Positions 58,388 through 64,000 of a stretch of DNA of 64,000 nt are shown here, piece after piece. Source of the DNA: Terrirhizobium terrae. GTDB lineage: Bacteria > Pseudomonadota > Alphaproteobacteria > Rhizobiales > Rhizobiaceae. The stretch spans positions 1,587,501-1,651,500 of the forward strand of contig NZ_CP104992.1 of NCBI RefSeq assembly GCF_030323265.1. The letters run 5' to 3'. The position numbers and the translations under genes are program-made. Numbering within the stretch: the stretch's first letter is position 1; every line of letters begins with the position of its first letter. The notes beneath the pieces are model-generated. The model saw only the letters and a list, made by a program, of their open reading frames with translations, was not told where the DNA came from and did not search any database.

Positions 58388-59485
58388 TCAGTGCTTCAGC
58401 CGCCCCAGCACGAGCGCGTCCTCGCGCTCCCAGGAAAGCGGAATGGCATCGCCCACCCTCACCGGGTTGGCGAAGAACGCCTTGTCGCTGAGGATGGCGG
58501 TAAAATCCTCGACGCCGGCGCCGTTGACCGTCAGCTTCACCGACGAGCCGCGGTATTCGACATTGGACACCGAGCCGGTGAAACCGAGGCCCTTTTCCGC
58601 AGCCTCGCCGACGCGGACGTGATCGGTGCGGATCGCGATATCCGCCGTATCGGTCAGGCCGGCGGTCGCGGCACCCGTGGCCAGAAAATCGCCGCCGGCC
58701 GGCACCGAGATCATCAGCTCGTCGCCCGCGCTCTTCGTCACGCGGCCGGAAATCACGTTATGGTCGCCCATGAATTTGGCGACGAAGGCGGTGGCCGGCC
58801 GTTCGAACACGGTGCGCGGATGGGCCGCCTGTTCGATGCGCCCGTCATTCATGATGACGATGATATCGGCCAGCGCCATCGCCTCTTCCTGGCTGTGGGT
58901 CACATGCACGAAAGTAATGCCGAGCGAGGTCTGCAGCTTCTTCAACTCCGCCCGCATGCGGATTTTCAGGAACGGGTCGAGCGCCGAAAGCGGTTCGTCG
59001 AGCAGCAGCGCTTCCGGGTCGGTGATCAGCGCACGCGCCAGCGCCACGCGCTGCTGCTGGCCGCCGGAAAGCTGGGCCGGGCGGCGCGTCGCATAGGCTT
59101 CGAGCTGCATCAGCCGCAGCATGTCGAGCGCTTTCGCCCGGCGCTCGTCCTTCTCGACGCCCTTCATCTTCAAGGAGAAGGCGACATTGTCGACGAGATC
59201 GAGATGCGGAAAGAGCGCATAGGACTGGAACATCATCGCCGTGCCGCGTTTCGCCGGCGGCAGGTCGGTCACGACGGCATTGCCGAGGCGGATATCGCCC
59301 GTCGAGATGCTCTCGTGGCCGGCGATCATCCGAAGTGTCGATGTCTTGCCGCAGCCCGAGGGGCCGAGCAGGCAGCAATAGGTGCCGGCCGGTATCTTCA
59401 GGCTGATCTCATGGACCGCCGTGGTGGCGCCATAGATCTTGGAGACGGATACGATGTCTATTTCAGCGGCTTTGCTCATAGGCAT
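58388..59485 (-). CDS. PotA-like ABC ATPase
   Basis: This 365-aa ATPase has Walker A GPSGCGKTS, signature LSGGQQQR, Walker B ALLLDEPLSALD and H-loop VTHSQEEAM, plus a C-terminal TOBE domain. The residues for ATP turnover are intact. It starts the minus-strand operon, divergent from the GntR regulator gene, with palindromic operators between them. An alternative start is 59479. Confidence 0.92.
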   Translation of the reverse strand: MPMSKAAEIDIVSVSKIYGATTAVHEISLKIPAGTYCCLLGPSGCGKTSTLRMIAGHESISTGDIRLGNAVVTDLPPAKRGTAMMFQSYALFPHLDLVDNVAFSLKMKGVEKDERRAKALDMLRLMQLEAYATRRPAQLSGGQQQRVALARALITDPEALLLDEPLSALDPFLKIRMRAELKKLQTSLGITFVHVTHSQEEAMALADIIVIMNDGRIEQAAHPRTVFERPATAFVAKFMGDHNVISGRVTKSAGDELMISVPAGGDFLATGAATAGLTDTADIAIRTDHVRVGEAAEKGLGFTGSVSNVEYRGSSVKLTVNGAGVEDFTAILSDKAFFANPVRVGDAIPLSWEREDALVLGRLKH

Positions 59486-59598
59486 TCTCCTGCGACATCA
59501 TGGTCATGCAGGAGGCGTGCCAGTTCGCTTTGCCGTTGAACTGTCAGGAGATTTCCCAGCACCGCGAAAATCGGTCTTGTGCGCTGCGCAAATTTGCA

Positions 59599-59653
59599 GC
59601 GATCGTTTTCGATCGCATGTTCAAATTGTATGCAATCCGAATATTGGATTGCA
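59599..59653. promoter_or_regulatory. two palindromes between the divergent transporter and GntR genes
   Basis: GCGATCG-TTTT-CGATCGC (59599-59616) and TGCAATCC-GAATATT-GGATTGCA (59631-59653) are both perfect inverted repeats. The second, with its GTATGCAAT context, fits a dimeric GntR/FCD operator. They should control the ABC operon on one side and the regulator on the other. Confidence 0.65.
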
Positions 59654-59716
59654 AAACATCCTACTAGGCAGAGACGCCGTCCGCGGGTTAGAAGGGGATA
59701 TGCCGGACGAAAACCC

Positions 59717-60433
59717 ATGACCCTGCTCGAAAACACCCCGCCTTCCATCGATGCCATTGCCGAGGACCGGTCGCTTGCGATCCGCGAGTCCCTGCGCAAC
59801 GCCATTATAGATCGGCGTCTGGCACCGGGGACGAAGCTGTCGGAAGCGGAAGTCGGCGCGCTGTTCGATGTCAGCCGCACCGTGGCCCGTGCCGCTTTGC
59901 AGATGCTGACCTTCGAGGGCCTGGTGAAGACCGAGCGCAACCGTGGCGCCTTCGTCTCCAATCCTTCGCCGGAGGAAGCGCGGCAGATTTTTGCCTCCCG
60001 TCGCCTGATCGAGCCCGGCATCATCGCCGCCGCAGTCGATCGCATCACGGCCGAGGATATCGCCCGCTTCCGCGAGCAGCTTCTGGAAGAGGAGCGCTAC
60101 ATGAACGAGCGCGGCCCGGCGGCGCGCAGGGCGGAGATCAAGGCCTCCGGCGATTTCCATCTCATGCTCGCCTCGGTTGCCGGCAACGCCATCCTGCAGC
60201 GCTTCATGGATGAACTCGTTGCCCGTTCCTCGCTGGTGATAGCGCTTTACGGCCGCACCGGCGTATCGAGCTGCGGCCATAGCGAACATTTCGCCATCCT
60301 CGATCTGATCGAAAAGGGCGATGCCAGACGCGCGGCGGACCTGATGCTGCACCATATCGACCATATCGAAGCCGATCTCGATCTGGAGCCGAAGCAGGGC
60401 GTAGGGCTGAAGGACGCGCTCGCGATCCGCTGA
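59717..60433 (+). CDS. GntR-family (FCD) transcriptional regulator
   Basis: This 238-aa regulator has an N-terminal winged helix (LSEAEVGALFDVSRTVARAALQMLTFEGLV) and an all-helical FCD ligand domain with metal-type His positions in DFHLMLASVAGN and LMLHHIDHIE. The start at 59717 follows the operator region; the longer frame would run through the palindromes. It probably represses the divergent ABC/racemase operon and responds to the imported compound or its product (inference). Confidence 0.88.
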   Translation: MTLLENTPPSIDAIAEDRSLAIRESLRNAIIDRRLAPGTKLSEAEVGALFDVSRTVARAALQMLTFEGLVKTERNRGAFVSNPSPEEARQIFASRRLIEPGIIAAAVDRITAEDIARFREQLLEEERYMNERGPAARRAEIKASGDFHLMLASVAGNAILQRFMDELVARSSLVIALYGRTGVSSCGHSEHFAILDLIEKGDARRAADLMLHHIDHIEADLDLEPKQGVGLKDALAIR

Positions 60434-60580
60434 ACATCGCATCGGACCGAAAAGCGTCCATCCTCCACTTTCTGACGGACTGTCATGCCACTGTAAATGT
60501 AGCGGTTTAATACATTTCACGCGGATTGCACGGCTGTGCAAGAGATGGGCGTGAAATGTGATATGAGAGACGAGAAAAGA
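60434..60580 (+). other. short spacer between GntR and LacI genes
   Basis: It contains an AT-rich patch (TAAATGTAGCGGTTTAATACATTTCACGC near 60493-60521) whose halves GTAAATGTA and TACATTT are partly complementary. This could be a LacI-family operator or promoter. No gene was seen. Confidence 0.35.
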
Positions 60581-61545
60581 ATGCGCTTCGTCAGCGCCGA
60601 ACAGGTGGCACAGCTGGCGGGGGTCTCCCGTTCTGCCGTGTCGCGAACCTTCACCCCCGGCGCCAGCGTTTCCGCGGCGACGCGGGAAAAGGTGATGAAG
60701 GCGGCCGACGAACTCGGCTATCACGTCAACGATCTCGCCCGCGGGGTGCTTGCCAACCAAAGCCGTCTCGTCGGCGTCGTGGCGACCAGGCCGGAGATCG
60801 GCTTTCGCGCCCACCTGACGGCGGCGCTGACCAAGGCTTTGATCCGCCGCGGCTCCATTCCCGTCCTCATCAATACCGGCGAGACCGAAGAAGAGCTGCT
60901 CGCCGCGCAAAAAATGCTGATCGGTCATCGCGCCGAGGCGACGATCATCCTCTCCGGCTCGCCGCCGGCGAGCTTTTCGAACTCGCCCAACGCAACGGCC
61001 AGCCGCTCGTCGTCATCGGCCGTTCCGAACCGGATGCCGATCATGTGCTTGCCGGCAATGCCGAGGCTTCGCAGGAAGCGGCTGCGGCCTTTATCGCTGC
61101 CGGCCGCTGTCGGCTGGCGGTGATCGGCTCGCATTCCGCGACGCCGAGCATTGCCGAGCGGGAGCAGGCTTTGTTGCTGCCGTCCGCGCCCAAGGCTTCG
61201 AAGCACGGATCGCCCATGGTCGCGATTCCGATTACGACAGCGGCATTTCCGCTGCCCGGGCGCTGCTCGGCGAGGGCGACTTTCCGGATGCGATCTTCTG
61301 CGCCAATGACCTTCTGGCCTTCGGCGCAATGGATGCGATCCGCCAGGAATTCGGCCTCATCGTGCCGGATGACGTCGCGCTGATCGGTTTCGACGACGTG
61401 CCGGAAGCGGCCTGGCTGAGCTATGGGCTGACGACGTTCCGGCAGGATCCGGCAACGATCGCGGCGCGGGCCGTCATGCTTCTCGACCGCCGCCTGCAGC
61501 ATCCGGAGGAGCCGCGCGCCTGGGAGAGGGTCGTGCCGCAGCTCG

Positions 61546-61574
<29 letters not shown>
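60581..61574 (+). CDS. LacI-family transcriptional regulator, two frameshifts
   Basis: This protein is about 331 aa if repaired. The N-terminal LacI helix-turn-helix is [23 protein letters not shown], followed by the hinge and a periplasmic-binding-protein-like sensor ([43 protein letters not shown]). Breaks at 60967-60968 and 61167-61168 are each repaired by one G, joining three frames into one. The start is uncertain (60563 is an alternative). Its end overlaps the convergent mutase end by about 29 nt. The regulated sugar or acid is unknown. Confidence 0.83.
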
Positions 61575-63743
<2,169 letters not shown>

Positions 63744-64000
63744 CGATTTCCTCCTGATCATGCGGTTTCGTTCACGCGCGTCATCGACGCCGTGCTGATG
63801 AATATAGAACGCGGACGCGGCGCTGAAAGCTGCCTCGTAAAGTTAGTTTAAAGTGACACCTCTCAGCGCCCCGTTCGGCAGTTTTTATCCGTGAACTCCG
63901 GTTGCTCTGCGGTGGACGGGACAGTGGGCACGGGGGCGTGTCTCATTCGCGAGTGTCATGCACGCCCTTTTACGGAACCCGGCCCGGGCCATGACGACCT
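63744..64000. other. upstream region of the mutase, no gene seen
   Basis: The 257 nt to the window edge hold the mutase promoter region on the minus strand. Short frames occur but none is convincing. No riboswitch core was seen here. Confidence 0.4.

Overview
The window is alphaproteobacterial, most likely Rhizobiaceae. This rests on the rRNA/initiator-tRNA arrangement, the GlpSTPQUV-type glycerol importer with its adjacent glpR and glpD, a rhizobial-style palindromic intergenic repeat, high GC, and many genes joined by ATGA/GTGA overlaps. It starts inside a 23S rRNA gene, followed by 5S rRNA and initiator tRNA. No transposase, phage gene or CRISPR array was seen.

Layout. (1) 1-2933: end of an rRNA operon. 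(2) 3.6-8.4 kb, minus strand: a metal cluster with a small metal-rich protein, a FecBCD-type ABC importer and the copper chaperones PCu(A)C and SCO1, preceded by a perfect FNR/FixK-type site. (3) 8.8-17.3 kb: a zinc-starvation block with two COG0523 GTPases, the AztABC zinc importer and an AztD-ZinT fusion chaperone, with Zur-like palindromes in front of the transcription units. (4) 17.3-20.9 kb: cobalamin riboswitch, BtuFCD importer and a pseudoazurin. (5) 21.3-26.2 kb: a second cobalamin riboswitch ahead of a thioesterase and a MetR-type regulator, then the divergent genes mesX, mesD and a flavin reductase, a folate-independent methionine synthase set. (6) 26.8-35.2 kb, minus strand: glycerol operon glpR-D-S-T-P-Q-U-V. 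(7) 35.8-51.0 kb: type I secretion locus with TolC, a giant BapA-like adhesin of 25 Ig-like repeats, an ABC exporter, a membrane-fusion protein and an alpha/alpha-toroid protein. (8) 51.2-63.7 kb: a lactonase, a siderophore-interacting reductase, a hydantoin racemase-GNAT fusion next to a polyamine-type ABC importer with a GntR regulator, a LacI regulator and methylmalonyl-CoA mutase.

Metal and cofactor logic. Zinc (Aztr/Zur), copper (PCu(A)C, SCO1, pseudoazurin) and cobalamin (two riboswitches, BtuFCD, adenosylcobalamin-dependent mutase) dominate the first 26 kb and the last gene. One riboswitch should repress B12 uptake when B12 is plentiful. The other should repress the MetR-type regulator, which may in turn control the B12-free MesX/MesD route to methionine.

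Quality warning. At least ten genes are broken by single-base frameshifts, and most are repaired by adding one base to a homopolymer. Five of the breaks lie in runs of exactly five G or C. By eye I found many G/C runs of exactly five and none of six. The simplest reading is under-called homopolymers in the assembly, so I describe these genes as probably intact and give the shift positions.
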